Notes: generated by a model not told the origin, from the letters alone. A DNA stretch of 64,000 nt from Mantis religiosa (GCA_030765055.1 CM060950.1:15087806-15151805), one strand, 5' to 3'. Counted from the first letter of the stretch, positions 11,701 to 22,594 are shown. A program made the numbers and translations.

Positions 11701-12535
11701 GTTAGATTCTACAGTACTGTATTCCTTATTAAATATATGATATTCCAGTTTAACTGTGGGTTTTACATATTCTTAGATGCTTTTATGCAACATTATTGTT
11801 CTTTTTTAATATTATCAGATAATTTAACGTGTTAATGTAGTATGTATTAAATTTATTAACTATTTTATTGTCATTTGTAATTATTTTATTGATATAAATA
11901 AAAGGTAGTTTAGGATTTTCTTTCTTTTCTTCTATGTTCTGTAAAATGTGTATGGATTTTGTGTAGTTTCAATAGACAGAGCTCTGCAGACAATTATTAA
12001 GATGTTCTCTTTCAGTGCTGTAAATTTCATTTTTGAACTGAACAGTCAATTTTCCCCAGTTTTGTAATTTTTTATGGATCTTTAGAATGTTTTGCTATGG
12101 AACAAGTAACAAACTTTGAAATGCCACTGGTGTATAATACGATAAAAAGTACATAATTCTACCACTGGAGGAATCACAGCAGACAATAGCAAAAACAACA
12201 ACATATAGTAATCAGAGCTCTGACTTTAAAAATGGAACTGACAGCTTCTGAAACTAGCCCCTCAGAGAATAGAAATCTAAGCGCCAGAGTGTCAAACCTC
12301 ACTACAAAGAACTTTTACAATTCATATAGTTAAAGCAACTTTCTCCTTGAACAGTTTCGTAACTACTGTGCTTAAATGGTAACTGTGCTGAGCCCAAGCT
12401 TTCAATTTTATGCAGTCCATTTTTATGAGGTATGTAACTTTAGCTACATACCATAAAATTTGTGCTGGCTTGACATACCATAACTGATACTGTAGCTGAT
12501 AGAGATACATTTATAATAACCTATCCTATTCTTAC

Positions 12536-12674
12536 CTGCTTCTTGGTGACCTATGGCTGAGCTTTCGCACTGAACTTGCAGCTCCCTCTTTGGTGTTAGT
12601 GATGGAGGTGTGGCTCTTCAAATGACTTCAGCCAGTTTGGTCTGACTGGTGGAGGAGAATGGATAAAAGGTTGC
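12536..12674 (-). pseudogene. Exon-like segment E2, decayed (U1)
   Basis: Minus-strand counterpart of the open exon at 47258-47454. Splice-like borders remain: a TTAG acceptor at 12675 and GTAAG at 12531-12535. It reads ATFYPFSSTSQTKLAEVI, then a stop, then RATPPSLTPKRE. About 57 bp present in U2 and U3 are missing, so it is a broken copy. Confidence 0.5.
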
Positions 12675-13327
12675 CTAAGAGGAGAACAAATCAGTAATTT
12701 GTAAGAATTGTTAATCATTTAGATGTGAGTGCATGAAGATGCTTACAATGCTGTGCATTACATTCATTTGAATGTAGCCAGTTTAACCTACATATTTTAA
12801 GAAAATTGAACTTCAAATAAAAAATTTGATATTCATGAAATTACATAATATTTTTAAATTTGATTATATTTGTTGCACTGACGAAACATTTACCTTAAAA
12901 TCTAAGCATGTATGAATTGCAAATATCAAGTGATCAAGTGTGTTGCTAATGTACCTCCTAAATAAAAGTATTATCTGTCATAGATAGAAGTTATTTTAGA
13001 AACTACCAGAGATGATGAAAAATATAATAGTGAAATTTAAATTTAAATGGGTAGATGAAACATTCAATTTTTTTTTTCTAAATAAAACAGGTTTAAATTA
13101 AGTTAGTCAATGCCTGCATCTTCATCCCGCAATTCCTTATTTAAAAGGTTTCCCTCACTTGAACAATGGCTGGAGGGTTACTTTGTGCACAGTTTTAAGG
13201 AATTACAATATACAAGTAGCATTTACAGATAAAGCGGTAACATACTAACCATGATATGTTTCAAAGATGGATTCTTCCCTTCAGCACTTATATAATTTTA
13301 AAATACCAAACATAAATCAATACTTAC

Positions 13328-13512
13328 AGTATAATCAAGGCTTCCTTTGACATCATTAATGACTAGTATAACCATATCTCCAATTAGTGAAACAATGTCA
13401 CATTCTAGCTCTGTGAACTATTCTGCAATAGAAGTCCCACACCCAGCCTTGTAGCTTCTGTGACTAAGAGCCTTGCCTTCTTCATAACATTGCTCATCCA
13501 TTCTGGAAATTC
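13328..13512 (-). pseudogene. Exon-like segment E1 (U1)
   Basis: On the minus strand a 185-bp segment lies between a TTTGTTTTAG acceptor and a GTAAGT donor. In the frame that leaves two bases at the start and ends on a full codon it encodes 61 codons, including MDEQCYEEGKALSHRSYKAG and, later, VINDVKGSLDYT, with a single TAG at codon 31. All three copies are exactly 185 bp and share that TAG. The end phase (0) fits the start phase of E2. The protein family is not recognised. An alternative frame is open for the first 35 codons but carries more stops in the sister copies. Confidence 0.5.
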
Positions 13513-13589
13513 CTAAAACAAATAATGATTTACTAATTCCTTGTGCAGCAGCTTTTTTGTATTTTTCAAGTTACCATAATATATATATT

Positions 13590-13990
13590 TCTGTAGGAAG
13601 GTTGATATGGAAGGCCCCTGAAATTCGGAAAGCTCTTGTAATATAGCATTCCCTCTTTTGGATAGAAATGCTTTGGTCGTTTCATTGTTTTAATTACGGG
13701 CTGCAAAAACCTTGAACCATCAGGGACAGGTTAATGCGTAGAGCATCGAGGGTGGCTTTACCCTCGAGTGGCAGAGCTTGCATCTTCTCCTGTAGATAGT
13801 GCAGTCACCAAGCTTTTGCAATTGGACGGATGCCATTCGCTAGAGCACGGCGACAAATATTATTTGAGGGAGTCACTCGTTTATTGAAAATAATTATACA
13901 AGATTACTTTTAAAAATCCTAATACAAACATTCCTAAAACGTACAGTAATTATGTAAAAAATATCATGTACTTTCACAACCCTACCTGTA
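13590..13990. other. End region of unit U1, unassigned
   Basis: Matches 35700-36080 and 49020-49400. On the minus strand a short frame (KAFLS, then GNAILQELSEFQGPSIS, then TFLQ) is partly open in all copies but interrupted differently in each. It may be the remains of a transposon or host exon; I cannot assign it. Confidence 0.35.
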
Positions 13991-14279
13991 CAGATTCCAT
14001 CTCAACGCTGGATGACGAAACATGGCAGCGAGAGATCAATGTCTCGCACACACATAACAGATGTATTTTGTATAACAAAATACCAATCATCGCAACATAT
14101 AGTGCAAGAAATTCGCGAAACACATTTTGCAGTTCCCTAGGGGAAGTAGTTCTACATTTATTGGTAATTTCATAAATCGCTCCACAGCAAATTAAAATAA
14201 CAGATATTGTCGTATAGCTAAAATACATATAAATCGTTTTCAGTAAGTAAGAACCGTAATGTGCAGAAACTATGTCCAA
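13990..14279 (-). pseudogene. Unidentified hydrophobic frame, spacer 1 copy 1
   Basis: A minus frame of about 95 codons without an ATG at its head. It includes SAHYGSYLLKTIYMYFSYTT, then SVILICCGAIYEI, NKCRTTSPRELQN and LALYVAMIGILLYK. A related frame at 57190-57413 keeps the first 50 residues. The hydrophobic profile suggests two membrane segments. Insect chemoreceptor-like is a guess only. Because two diverged copies stay open over the same stretch, it may descend from a real exon. Confidence 0.3.
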
Positions 14280-14280
14280 A

Positions 14281-14905
14281 ATAAAAAAAACGTGCGTTTT
14301 TGGGGGGGGGGGGCTTAAGAGGGAAAATTGAAATATCTGGAGTTTTTGTTAGTTCTGTTTCAAAATAATATGCTTTATTTTTGTGATCGATCAAGAATGG
14401 TATAATACCAAGTTGCAGCTTTGCAGTTACAATAGTTTCTGAGGAATTAATGGTTTATGTCTAAATTACAGGCGATTTTCAAAATATGCCGCGTATTGTA
14501 ATTTTTAAAATTAATGCTTGGGGTATAAGTTTCTGCACCCATTTTAACGTATAGTGACGTGTACTTACATGAAATATGTGTCTTCGCCATATCAACGAAG
14601 AGAAAAAATAATCGTACCTTTAAACAATTTTTATTTTCCTAAGCGTTCTCAGTAAGAAGTAAGCATTGTAACACTTTTCAATACAAATAACAAACACACA
14701 ACAAATGCAAATGGGTACAGTTAATATGCAGTTGCCCTTACAGGCATGTTTACAATTTTATACAGATTAATAGAAAACTGCATTCTGTGGAAAATTTTGA
14801 AGTTAGGAAAATGTAGAAAATGTGGATTCTGAGAAATCTGGGGTTAAAATTACCTAACAACAGCTACGATACAGATGTAAGGTAAATTAAATAATCATGT
14901 GACTT
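14281..14905. repeat. Spacer block A, copy 2
   Basis: Same A-rich, AACGTGCG and G-run start as at position 1 and at 57415. Homology with copy 1 stops after AATCATGTGAC (about 14900). No coding signal. Confidence 0.8.
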
Positions 14906-16000
14906 TTCTATAGTGCCTCAGGAAAGAAGACGTTATATTATTGATGTATGTCTATATTAAGACGAAATCTAAATTTGGGATTGTTGTAAGTTTTGCGTCA
15001 GTTTGCACAGATGTAGCTCCTTAATAGAAACTATTGTTGGAAAGATAAATTCAAAAGATCATCACAGCAATCTTAATATCACTTAAAATGATGTCACGAT
15101 GTGTCAGAAAGATACAAAACACAGAACAAAATTTAATTAAAACTTAAGCTACAGAATCCTAGTTTTTGTAATAAAAATCCTAAATGCTCCATTGTCGACT
15201 AAGTACACATAATAAAGATCAGTTTTTAAGTAAGCGTTTTTCGTTCATTCAAATAGAATTACAGCAATTACCGCATCGTGGAAAGAATTCCAGTACCTAC
15301 TTTTACAAAGGCATTTCTGTAAAATTTTACAGAAACCATTAAAATTTATTGGTCTGCAGTTTCATTTTCAATGTTGGAAGCCAAACCGGAAGTATCCAAG
15401 CAATCGATTTCACGATTCCTTGAGATACATGTAGAAAAAGTAAGCGTGGGGAAATATATATATATATAATTAACCCTAGTCTGTGTAGCCTAGCTAATTA
15501 AGCGCTGGCCTTACAAGTTTAAGTTGTAACCTGAACAGTCCCGGAGTGGTGAGTTTAAGATTGGGTAAAACAACAGCTTCGTGTAAGTAGATTTACACAT
15601 ATGTAAAAGAAATCGTACGGAAGTCTAATCCTGTTTACCAGCAGTACTGATTGTGATCTGACATGATTGTTAACAATTGACACCATCAATAGTTTAATTA
15701 ATAATCCCTCCCTCAAATATAACTATTAGCTCAAGAAATAAGCCTTTACAACAGCACAGAAATATCATAGGATTGCATTGAAACAAATGCAAAAGCTGCT
15801 GTCACAAATTACAAACAGCAGAAATTGGCTAAACAGGAAGTTTTAGTCACTAATAAACAGAATAGGCACAAACGTATGAAATAGGCATTTATAGGCACTA
15901 TAAAACTAAGAAATTAAGATAATAATTGTACGAAACGTGCTTATAACTTAAAACTCTACGTTTCTGACAAATGAATACAATAGGCAAATAGGGCAAAATC
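14906..16000. other. Spacer 1 single-copy stretch
   Basis: No counterpart elsewhere in the window. AT-rich. It includes a short (AT)n at about 15458-15470 and, at 15485-15560, a faint tRNA-like A-box-like segment (GTAGCCTAGCTAATTAAGCG). No reading frame or element can be supported. Confidence 0.4.
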
Positions 16001-16205
16001 CGCCCCCTAGTAATCTCCTATGCCTAGTAGGTGCTGTTCATGGAACTGTATACTCTCTAAAATTGTAAAGATAACATATTCCTTCTTTTTAACAAAAATT
16101 GTTGACCTTTAACTGGTATGTTCAAAAGTTTCATATCTGTGTATATAACTTCAGTATCATTGAGCACTGGCAAATGTATAGACCGGTGCACGGAAACATA
16201 CCGAT
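16000..16205. repeat. Spacer 1 block with short dispersed repeat
   Basis: Matches 57545-57750. It starts with the dispersed TAGTAATCTCCTATGC repeat and continues into a segment whose minus strand reads HRSIHLPVLND and IPVKGQQ in both copies. The right edge is the target site of the P-like element. Confidence 0.5.
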
Positions 16206-16213
16206 ATATCGAA
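16206..16213 (+). other. Left 8-bp target site duplication (ATATCGAA)
   Basis: ATATCGAA at 16206-16213 is repeated exactly at 17961-17968. The empty site at 57752-57763 has a single diverged version (ATACATGGAA). An 8-bp duplication is usual for the P and hAT superfamilies. Confidence 0.8.
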
Positions 16214-16232
16214 CCAAGGCAACTAGAATACT

Positions 16233-16300
16233 CAGGTAGGCCATTCCGGAGAGTCGCGCTGCCATTGGCTAACGCGCATGACGTCACTGAGAATACAGTT
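16233..16300 (+). repeat. Left inverted end of the P-like element, with CRE palindrome
   Basis: About 65 bp that pair imperfectly with 17888-17960. It contains a CCATTGGC (inverted CCAAT) at about 16261 and a TGACGTCA palindrome at about 16278. TGACGTCA is the classical CREB/ATF site; whether it acts here is not known. Confidence 0.7.
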
Positions 16301-16689
16301 CAACCGCGAGGGTTAAACACTAGCCCCTCAGTATGTGTTATTTAAGCTCTGCTACGTGTAAAATCGGAAGGAATAAACATCCACTTGTGTATTATAATGA
16401 AGGTTCTTTCTAGCAGTTGTATTAAGAGTTTAAAACATGTTACTATTCATATGTACTTAATCAGTGTAGCTCAAGAAAATGACGAAGCAACCCATTGAAG
16501 ATTTTTTTTTTTTTTTTTTTTTTACTGCAAGTTTCCTGATCATTTCTGCCTTCGCTCTTTTATTTAAGTGCCTAATTCTAATAAGGTTCTTGTCCTCACA
16601 TTAAGAGAGATCACTTTGTGATGAATTTCGGGAAACTTGGAACTTATTATAGAAATTAAGTTTTGCATCACTCCATTACACTTCGCAGC

Positions 16690-16922
16690 ACTTTGTCCAT
16701 GGAAGCTACAAAATATTACTTCTGTACCTTGTTCTGCCGTTTCAAAACACTGTTTTCTTTCTTCAGGGTTTGTATCCGAGTCTTTAGTCTAATTATTTCC
16801 TCTTCAGCAACAACAGAGTGGTCAGGAGCTACCTCCGTGCTGGTCGACGGGTCCAATTTTTTTTTTTTTTTTGGGGGGGGGGGAGATAAACATACTATAG
16901 TAGACAGCGCCCTCTTTCGCAC
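16690..16922 (-). pseudogene. Transposase coiled-coil segment of the P-like element
   Basis: Minus frame: a Pro/Lys run, DPSTSTEVAPDHS, then EEEIIRLKTRIQTLKKENSV and LKRQNK. The heptad spacing of Ile and Leu gives a strong coiled coil, as found just after the THAP finger in P-type transposases, where it mediates dimer formation. The frame stops soon after. The 5' side is cut off from the THAP part by the ATT array and a poly-G/poly-T stretch at 16857-16881. An AATAAA on the minus strand near 16560 could end the transcript. Confidence 0.6.
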
Positions 16923-16977
16923 GGTCCTAACTTCGTACCGGCGATCTCTTGCTGATATTGCCTATTAATAAAAACAG

Positions 16978-17292
<315 letters not shown>

Positions 17293-17455
17293 CACGCATC
17301 AAACTTTTCTTATAAAAAAGGAGCGAATAAACTCAGTGTACACGTAGAAACAAATACATAAATGGAATGTATCTGATAATTACCTGCAAATTGGTTTTGC
17401 TGGTACCTGCTACTACCGCCTGAAATACATCCCCATGCCAATTAGGAATTTTCTA

Positions 17456-17715
17456 TGACGGTACAGTGTCGCCCTTTAATTTTCTTTTCAGCGGCAAACC
17501 TAACAGCTAGTTTTTTAAATCCCGTTCATAGTTTTCGGGCAGGAAGTGATTGGAACAACTCCTTGCATTATTCACATTAACCGGATCAGCCCTTTTACAG
17601 CGTAAAACCCACTTGCGCTGTAGTTCTCGATCTTTAGGCAAACAATGGAAAATCACATTCGTGGTTTTATACGAAGCATGTTTGCTTTCAGCAACAGCGC
17701 AATGGTTTTCATAAT
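17456..17715 (-). pseudogene. THAP zinc-finger domain of the P-like transposase
   Basis: Minus strand, one open frame until a late stop. NHCAV stands at the position of the first Cys pair. It is followed by VIFHCLPKDRELQRKWV (the FH...P.d..l...W signature), a basic segment, SCSNHFLPENYERD (the C..H pair with F) and, after a stop, the closing DTVPS. These are the conserved landmarks of the C2CH THAP finger, a DNA-binding domain that in P elements recognises sites near the transposon ends. The second Cys of the first pair appears to be Ser, and there is one stop (after LKN), so the finger is probably inactive. No ATG sits in frame at the head. Confidence 0.75.
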
Positions 17716-17887
17716 GTTACGACAAAAAACACAGCCAATAACTACAATAGCTCGTAAGCAACTGCATCTCGTTTATTTCATCAGAAGGATTGTGTAATTT
17801 GCATGCACCAGCGCCTTATCGTATCTTATAATGTGCAATTACAATATTGCATTACGCACATTCTCATGTAAGCGTTCTTGCGTTGTA

Positions 17888-17968
17888 TTCTCAGTGACGT
17901 CACGCCCCTCAGTCAGCAGTGACAGTGTTTTGCGCGGGAAGGCGCGAATGGCCTACCCTGATATCGAA
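17888..17968 (-). repeat. Right inverted end of the P-like element and right target duplication
   Basis: Reads inward on the minus strand CAGGGTAGGCCATTCGCG, then GTGACGTCACTGAGAATACA. It is more GC-rich than its surroundings (GCGCGGGAAGGCGCG near 17933). ATATCGAA at 17961-17968 is the second target duplication. Confidence 0.75.
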
Positions 17969-18115
17969 CAGCTGTTTAGGTTGGTAGGTGAATGGCACCA
18001 CACCCAAAGTTCAAACGCCAGTCAGCGATGGAGATCGTGCGCGTGCCCTTTGTTTCGCGATGGCGGAGGTGAACCAGAAGCCCAGACACCTTAAGCTACA
18101 TTGAAACATGTAATT
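17969..18115 (+). promoter_or_regulatory. CpG-rich segment with a possible first exon, spacer 1 copy 1
   Basis: A GC- and CpG-rich island in AT-rich DNA, conserved at 57770-57900. It contains GCGATGGCGGAGG, an ATG in a favourable context, opening a 14-codon frame (MAEVNQKPRH onward) that is kept in both copies with two different codons. P elements are known to insert near promoters, and this segment starts at the target site of the P-like element. A promoter or 5' exon of a host gene is an inference, not shown. Confidence 0.35.
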
Positions 18116-18119
18116 CAGA

Positions 18120-18735
18120 ATGCATCTCATCGGTCTTTGATTATTTTATCAACGGTTATTAAGGACAGGGGCAGATTGCCCATCCTTTTCGAACAATGAA
18201 TCTTCTCAGGTTTGGGCAGTTTTCTTGGGAAAGGAAAGTTGGAATGGACAGATTTACCTGTTTTATTATGTGTATCAACTTAAACTCCACATTGTGCATA
18301 TTTATTTAGAATCGGCTCATTTCATTACAAAATAATGTAAAGCTGTAACTTAAGCTCTATCTCCACAAAATATACCGAGCATACTAAAGTATATTTTCAT
18401 CACGTACACAAACTTAAGGGGAAAACACAAAGATGATAATATTCTAGTAATTAATCCACGAACCACCGTTCCTTATAAACCAGCCCTTGTCCTTCTCCCC
18501 AGTTTCCGAGCTATGACATCAAACCAATGAGCGACGGACACAGCAAGGAGGTGATATTGACAATCGTTCCACTAAGGCTAAATTCCTCCTTACCCCTCCC
18601 CTTGTACTACACACTTCGACTACGCACCTTGTTCATCGGTCATTGCTTGTGTAATGGGATTTTGATATAAACCAATAAGAGATTGGCACAGCCAGGACTG
18701 GCGTAAAACACGAATAGTGAAACGGTTATACCAAC
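18120..18735. other. Spacer 1 non-coding
   Basis: Matches 57905-58500. Contains a CCAAT motif near 18522 (AAACCAATGAGCG), conserved in the sister copy. No open frame of note. Confidence 0.4.
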
Positions 18736-18738
18736 ATT

Positions 18739-18936
18739 ATGCTATGTGCTCAAGATTTCTTGAGCGTTCGGGTCCCGGAAGGATACGCTAAAAAGATCCA
18801 AGAGCTGGAAATGCAATATTGGAGAAACGACGCTGTAATAGATAATGCAATTAATGAAATTATTAACACATTAGAGGATACAAACGTTGAAAGTGACGCA
18901 GTAGACTTGGAAATCGAAGATTCACAAAGAGAGTGA
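18739..18936 (+). CDS. Exon-like coding segment, unknown family (spacer 1 copy 1)
   Basis: A plus frame whose conserved part starts at GYAKKIQELEMQYWRNDAV and ends LEIEDSQRE followed by TGA. The sister at 58692-58923 is co-linear with no indels over 54 codons, although many bases differ, which suggests past coding constraint. The last bases (GA then GTGAGT) could also be a splice donor. The ATG at 18739 is probably not original: compared with the sister, about 235 bp are missing between GTCCC and GGAAGG (18774-18780). Helical and acidic; the family is not recognised. Confidence 0.4.
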   Translation: MLCAQDFLSVRVPEGYAKKIQELEMQYWRNDAVIDNAINEIINTLEDTNVESDAVDLEIEDSQRE

Positions 18937-18939
18937 GTG

Positions 18940-19269
18940 TTTATAACTGTCATAATATTTGTTTAATACTTTTATGTGTTTTATAACAATAAATATATAA
19001 GCATACGGCATATCGGATGGAGTTCAATTGTTTGTTGCGACCTCTCATAACTTCGGCGCATATCTTCGCTTATCTTACCGCAATTTGGCTGAATATAGTT
19101 TTTCAAGGTTGACCACATTGCAGGAACAAATGCGTGTTAGCTCTATTTTCGTCCCCTCTGCCCGCACTACACCGTAAATCCAGCGCTCAAGAACTGCACA
19201 TACATGAAAAAAAAAAAAAATCTTTTACTTGGTATTTTAAAGCTTTAGATTTTCTTTTCCTTGTTAATT
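18940..19269. other. Spacer 1 non-coding
   Basis: Matches 58925-59317 with small indels; the poly-A at 19207-19220 differs in length between copies. Nothing coding. Confidence 0.45.
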
Positions 19270-20025
19270 TGTCTAACACTTCTCTGTGTATTTATAGCTT
19301 AATATTTGTATTAAAATGATAGCAAGTAACTTCAATATAAATAAAAACAAGATAACATCTCAGCTTTATAACTTTTAGGGACCTTAGACATGAACAGATC
19401 ATTATTTATTCCTGTTAGGCAGTTCAACTGCCCTCTTCGTATTTATGTTTCTCAGTTTGACTCGTCTTACAGAAATTCAGAACATACTGTCTGAATTTAT
19501 TTTAAAGCAAACATAAAACTATAAATGTTTTGATGAGCAGTATTAAAAGTGTAGGTAAAATTTGAATGAAAACATTTATATGTCTTCATTGTGTTGAGAT
19601 CTGCTTGGATTTAGTGCATGTAACATGTTTTCATGCACTTATCAACCAAATAATTACAAATATTTCCTTGCTGTTCATGTTTTGGACATTATTAATAAGT
19701 AGTTTTCAACCCTTTACACTCATAAATCAACGTGTTTAAAAGCAAGATGGTAATACCTTTATGTTTATGTGTTAATTTTGCTTATATCCATGAACTGATG
19801 GTAGTGTATCTCTGAGCAATGGAACAGTGAAGGTATTATAATCAAACGATAATGCTTTGTACTGTTACCCAATCCAAAAAGAGTATAAAACAACTATATT
19901 TTCGGATACTGTAATTTCAGTTTGAAACGCTTAACCTTCATGAGCCATGAGCAAGAACAAATCGTTCGGGTGCTCCCGGACGGTGAACAGATCGTCACGG
20001 TACCTATCCGCTGAGCGGAGCGGAT

Positions 20026-20862
20026 TTACCCGTGCGGTCTTATAGAATTGGTCTTATCTCCAAAGCTTGGATGTCTGTGTATAGCGATGCACCTGATTCG
20101 ACCTCTGCTAATGCTCCTGGCGGCGGGGTAAGCTTCTAGGCAGGAGTTCAGTGCCCTATTCCACCACGCTAGGAGCGGCCTGCGTTGCAGATTCCGTCCA
20201 GTGTGGCGGGGCCAGGTGCGATAGGTCGGGTAGATGGGAAACATTTAGGTTAGGGTTCACGTTTGGGTCACAGAGGGGAACTGGACTGCCGGGGATCAGC
20301 TGACAGGTCAGATCCAGCCCTAGTTTGGCCGGGACGGAATGTAGTACTGAGGGGAGGAGAGGCTGGTCTCACCACCCAAGGGCGTCCTTGGGGGGGCGGT
20401 AGCTCTTTCTCCTTCTGGGTACACGGTGGTCATATTGCCCTAGTGTGTTAACTAGGTGGTTGGGGTGAGGAGTAATTCTGGCATACAGTATGAGCGAGCG
20501 TTCACGCACAACGTCCTCAACGTAAGGTATGCCAGAATGGGTGTGTAGGATGTGTGATGGAAACGTACGTTTGATATTGTAGATCATCCTAAGAGCTCTG
20601 TTCTGCATGGCTTGCAGTCTGCTGATGGTGGTACAGCCACCGAACCCCAGATCTCGCATCCATACAGGATCAATGGCAGGATGATCGCACGATACACCCG
20701 TAGTTTCAGGCGAGTAGGCATGGTTGAATGGAATATGGGGTACAACTGCCTAAGCGCTGCATGGCCGAGGCCGATTTTATCACGGGCATGTGGAGTGAAT
20801 GTGAGGCCGCGGTCCAGTCGGACAGCCAGGTATTTGGCAGATTGGACCCAAGGGATCCTTCT
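20026..20862 (-). pseudogene. Jockey-like LINE, C-terminal (thumb and connection) region
   Basis: Minus strand, downstream of the polymerase core. Recognisable pieces are LKLRVYRAIILPLILYG, then LQAMQNRALRMIYNIKRTF, GIPYVEDVVRERSLILYARI and LGQYDHRVPRR, the typical order after the palm in Jockey-clade ORF2. The segment spans several open blocks joined by frame changes, so the protein is broken. Confidence 0.75.
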
Positions 20863-21848
20863 CTACCTCAACCTCAGTTCTCCTTCCGGGCGCCAGCGGA
20901 GGACCTTCCCCTGCAGAAGGACAGAGCTCTTCTGTGGGCTAATGGCCATCCTCCACCTTTCACTCCACGTGCCGATGGCTCGGAGTGATCGTTGCAGCGG
21001 AGGGAGGCAGTAGCGGACGTTTTTGTTCTGTGCCAAGATGAGGACGTCGTTAGCATATTGACACAGAACAGTGCGGGGCTCTGTTGGAAAGTCAGACATG
21101 TAGGCAGCAAATAGTAACGGCGACAGTACACTGCCTTCCAGGGCACCCGCCGCTATGGGTCTGACGGAGGAGAGTTTACCTTCGATCCGCACCCTGAAGG
21201 TTCGATCCCGGAGGAAACTACTGATCAGGGTGAGGTATGGGGAGGGGAGTTGTGCTTCCTTGAGCTTGTACAGCAGGCCCTGTTGCCACGTTGTGGAGAA
21301 GGCCTTGTCCACGTCCAGAAGCACTGCGACGGTTTTGAGGTTGTCCTGGAAACTCAGGGCAGCCTTTTCCACCAGTCGCAGTAGCTGCAGGATCGTGGAG
21401 TGGCCCCGACGGAGCCCGAACTGGTGATCCGGTAGGAGGTACCTTTTCTCGAAGAGAGGAGTCAGGCGGGCCAGGAGCAATCGCTTAAAAAGTTTTGAGA
21501 CGATTGGGAGAAGACTGATGGAGCGGTAGCTGGATGGGCAGAGCGGTAGCTGGATGGGAAGTGCGGATCTTTGACGGGTAACAAAATGCAGAGAACCCTC
21601 GCCTCCTTCCAACAAGTTGGAAAGTGGCGGAGGTAAAGGCATGCATGGTAAATCCGCGTCAAATGGATCACGGCTATTTTTTTAAGGTCCCGGTGCATGA
21701 GTGCCGTGACACCGTCATGCCCCGGGGATTTGTTGGGTTTCAGGCTTCGGATTTGGGTTGCCACCTGTCTGGGGGTGACAATGGAGATGTGTATCACATC
21801 GCGTGGTGGAGGGGGGTCCGCATAGAGGTATTCCACCGCCTCTGCCAC
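20863..21848 (-). pseudogene. Jockey-like LINE reverse transcriptase
   Basis: Two overlapping minus frames hold the polymerase. The upstream frame (21462-21848) has IRSLKPNKSPGHDGVTA and the CWKEARV fingers. The downstream frame (20863-21642) has the SISLLP motif, FGLRRGHST, LLDVDKAF (motif A), GSVLSPLLFAAYMSDFPTE (motif B) and QYANDVLILAQ (motif C). A 20-bp tandem duplication at 21521-21560 inside the YRPISLLP region shifts the frame between them. Motif C is YAND instead of YADD, losing a metal-binding Asp, so the enzyme is dead twice over. Confidence 0.9.
21521..21560 (+). repeat. 20-bp tandem duplication causing a frameshift
   Basis: GAGCGGTAGCTGGATGGGCA followed by the same 20 bases with one change near the end. 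A 20-bp gain is not a multiple of three and accounts for the switch between the two reverse-transcriptase frames. Confidence 0.9.
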
Positions 21849-22039
21849 GAGTTCGGTGAACTCATCGAGCTGTGGGTCTTCCCGAGGCTCGAATTGAGAC
21901 TCTAGAGAGTCTGCGAAACCTGTGGCTTTCTCTTGGGGCTCAAAGGCAAGTCGCCCTCGAGTGCCATGGAGAGGATGCTGATATTGGCTTTTATCATTCC
22001 GTAAGGAACGGATAATCAGCCAGGGTGCTTCTCCGTGAG

Positions 22040-22510
22040 GTTAGTCGCGTGGGACTTAAATATGGAAAGATAGAGTAAGACTGAAAAGTTAAATGCCATA
22101 GCCGGAATTTGAGCCGCGGATCTTCTGCTCTTACCCACTGAGGGAATATGGCCAAACATGCCAGCCTAACACAAAATTCTCCCAATAATTCTCCCCCCCC
22201 CCCGCCCGCTACTAGGAGTTCTCATAAACACATGCGAAAACTATCTCAATGGCAACGTATTATGCTGTAAGTACTTTAAGACAGGGGCTTCATAGTTTGG
22301 ACCACTATGAGGTACAATTAATGGAAATTAATTGTTCCTTCATACTAGCCGTGTGTAGGACGAAATATGGAAAGTTAGTCAGACTAAAACAATTCAATGC
22401 CATAGTCGTGATCTGAACCACGGATCTTCCGGTCTCTGTCCGGCTGATCTTAACCATTGAGCTACTATGGCCAACATGCTAGAATGACATTAAATTCTCC
22501 AACAATTCCC
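22040..22510 (-). repeat. Two tRNA-like repeat units (U2, left side)
   Basis: Minus-strand tRNA-like cores near 22090-22150 and 22400-22475, each with an A-box-like and a B-box-like part. The spacing, about 300 bp, shows a tandem arrangement. In U4 the second core carries a SINE insertion; in U1 the second core is deleted. Confidence 0.65.
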
Positions 22511-22594
22511 TAGTATATATGTACAAACATAATAATTTAAACTTAAAAATTTCACTCATCGTTTATGAAGTGATGACCGTATATCTTACAAACT

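Larger units (their letters stand above)
19941..22039 (-). mobile_element. Jockey-like LINE insertion, 5'-truncated
   Basis: A 2.1-kb GC-rich insertion splitting block B: the uninterrupted site CTTAACCTTCAGTTAGTCGC is at 59943-59962 and 1246-1260. Minus-strand coding starts in the linker before the reverse transcriptase, so the N-terminal endonuclease is missing. No poly-A tail and no clear target duplication are visible, which is unusual for a LINE and may mean later trimming. The base composition differs sharply from its surroundings, suggesting a recent arrival. Confidence 0.85.

Noticed and set aside
20263..21905. Several plus-strand open frames of 60-133 codons
   Set aside because: They lie antisense to the GC-rich Jockey-like polymerase, and no family features appear. 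GC-rich DNA has few stops in any frame.
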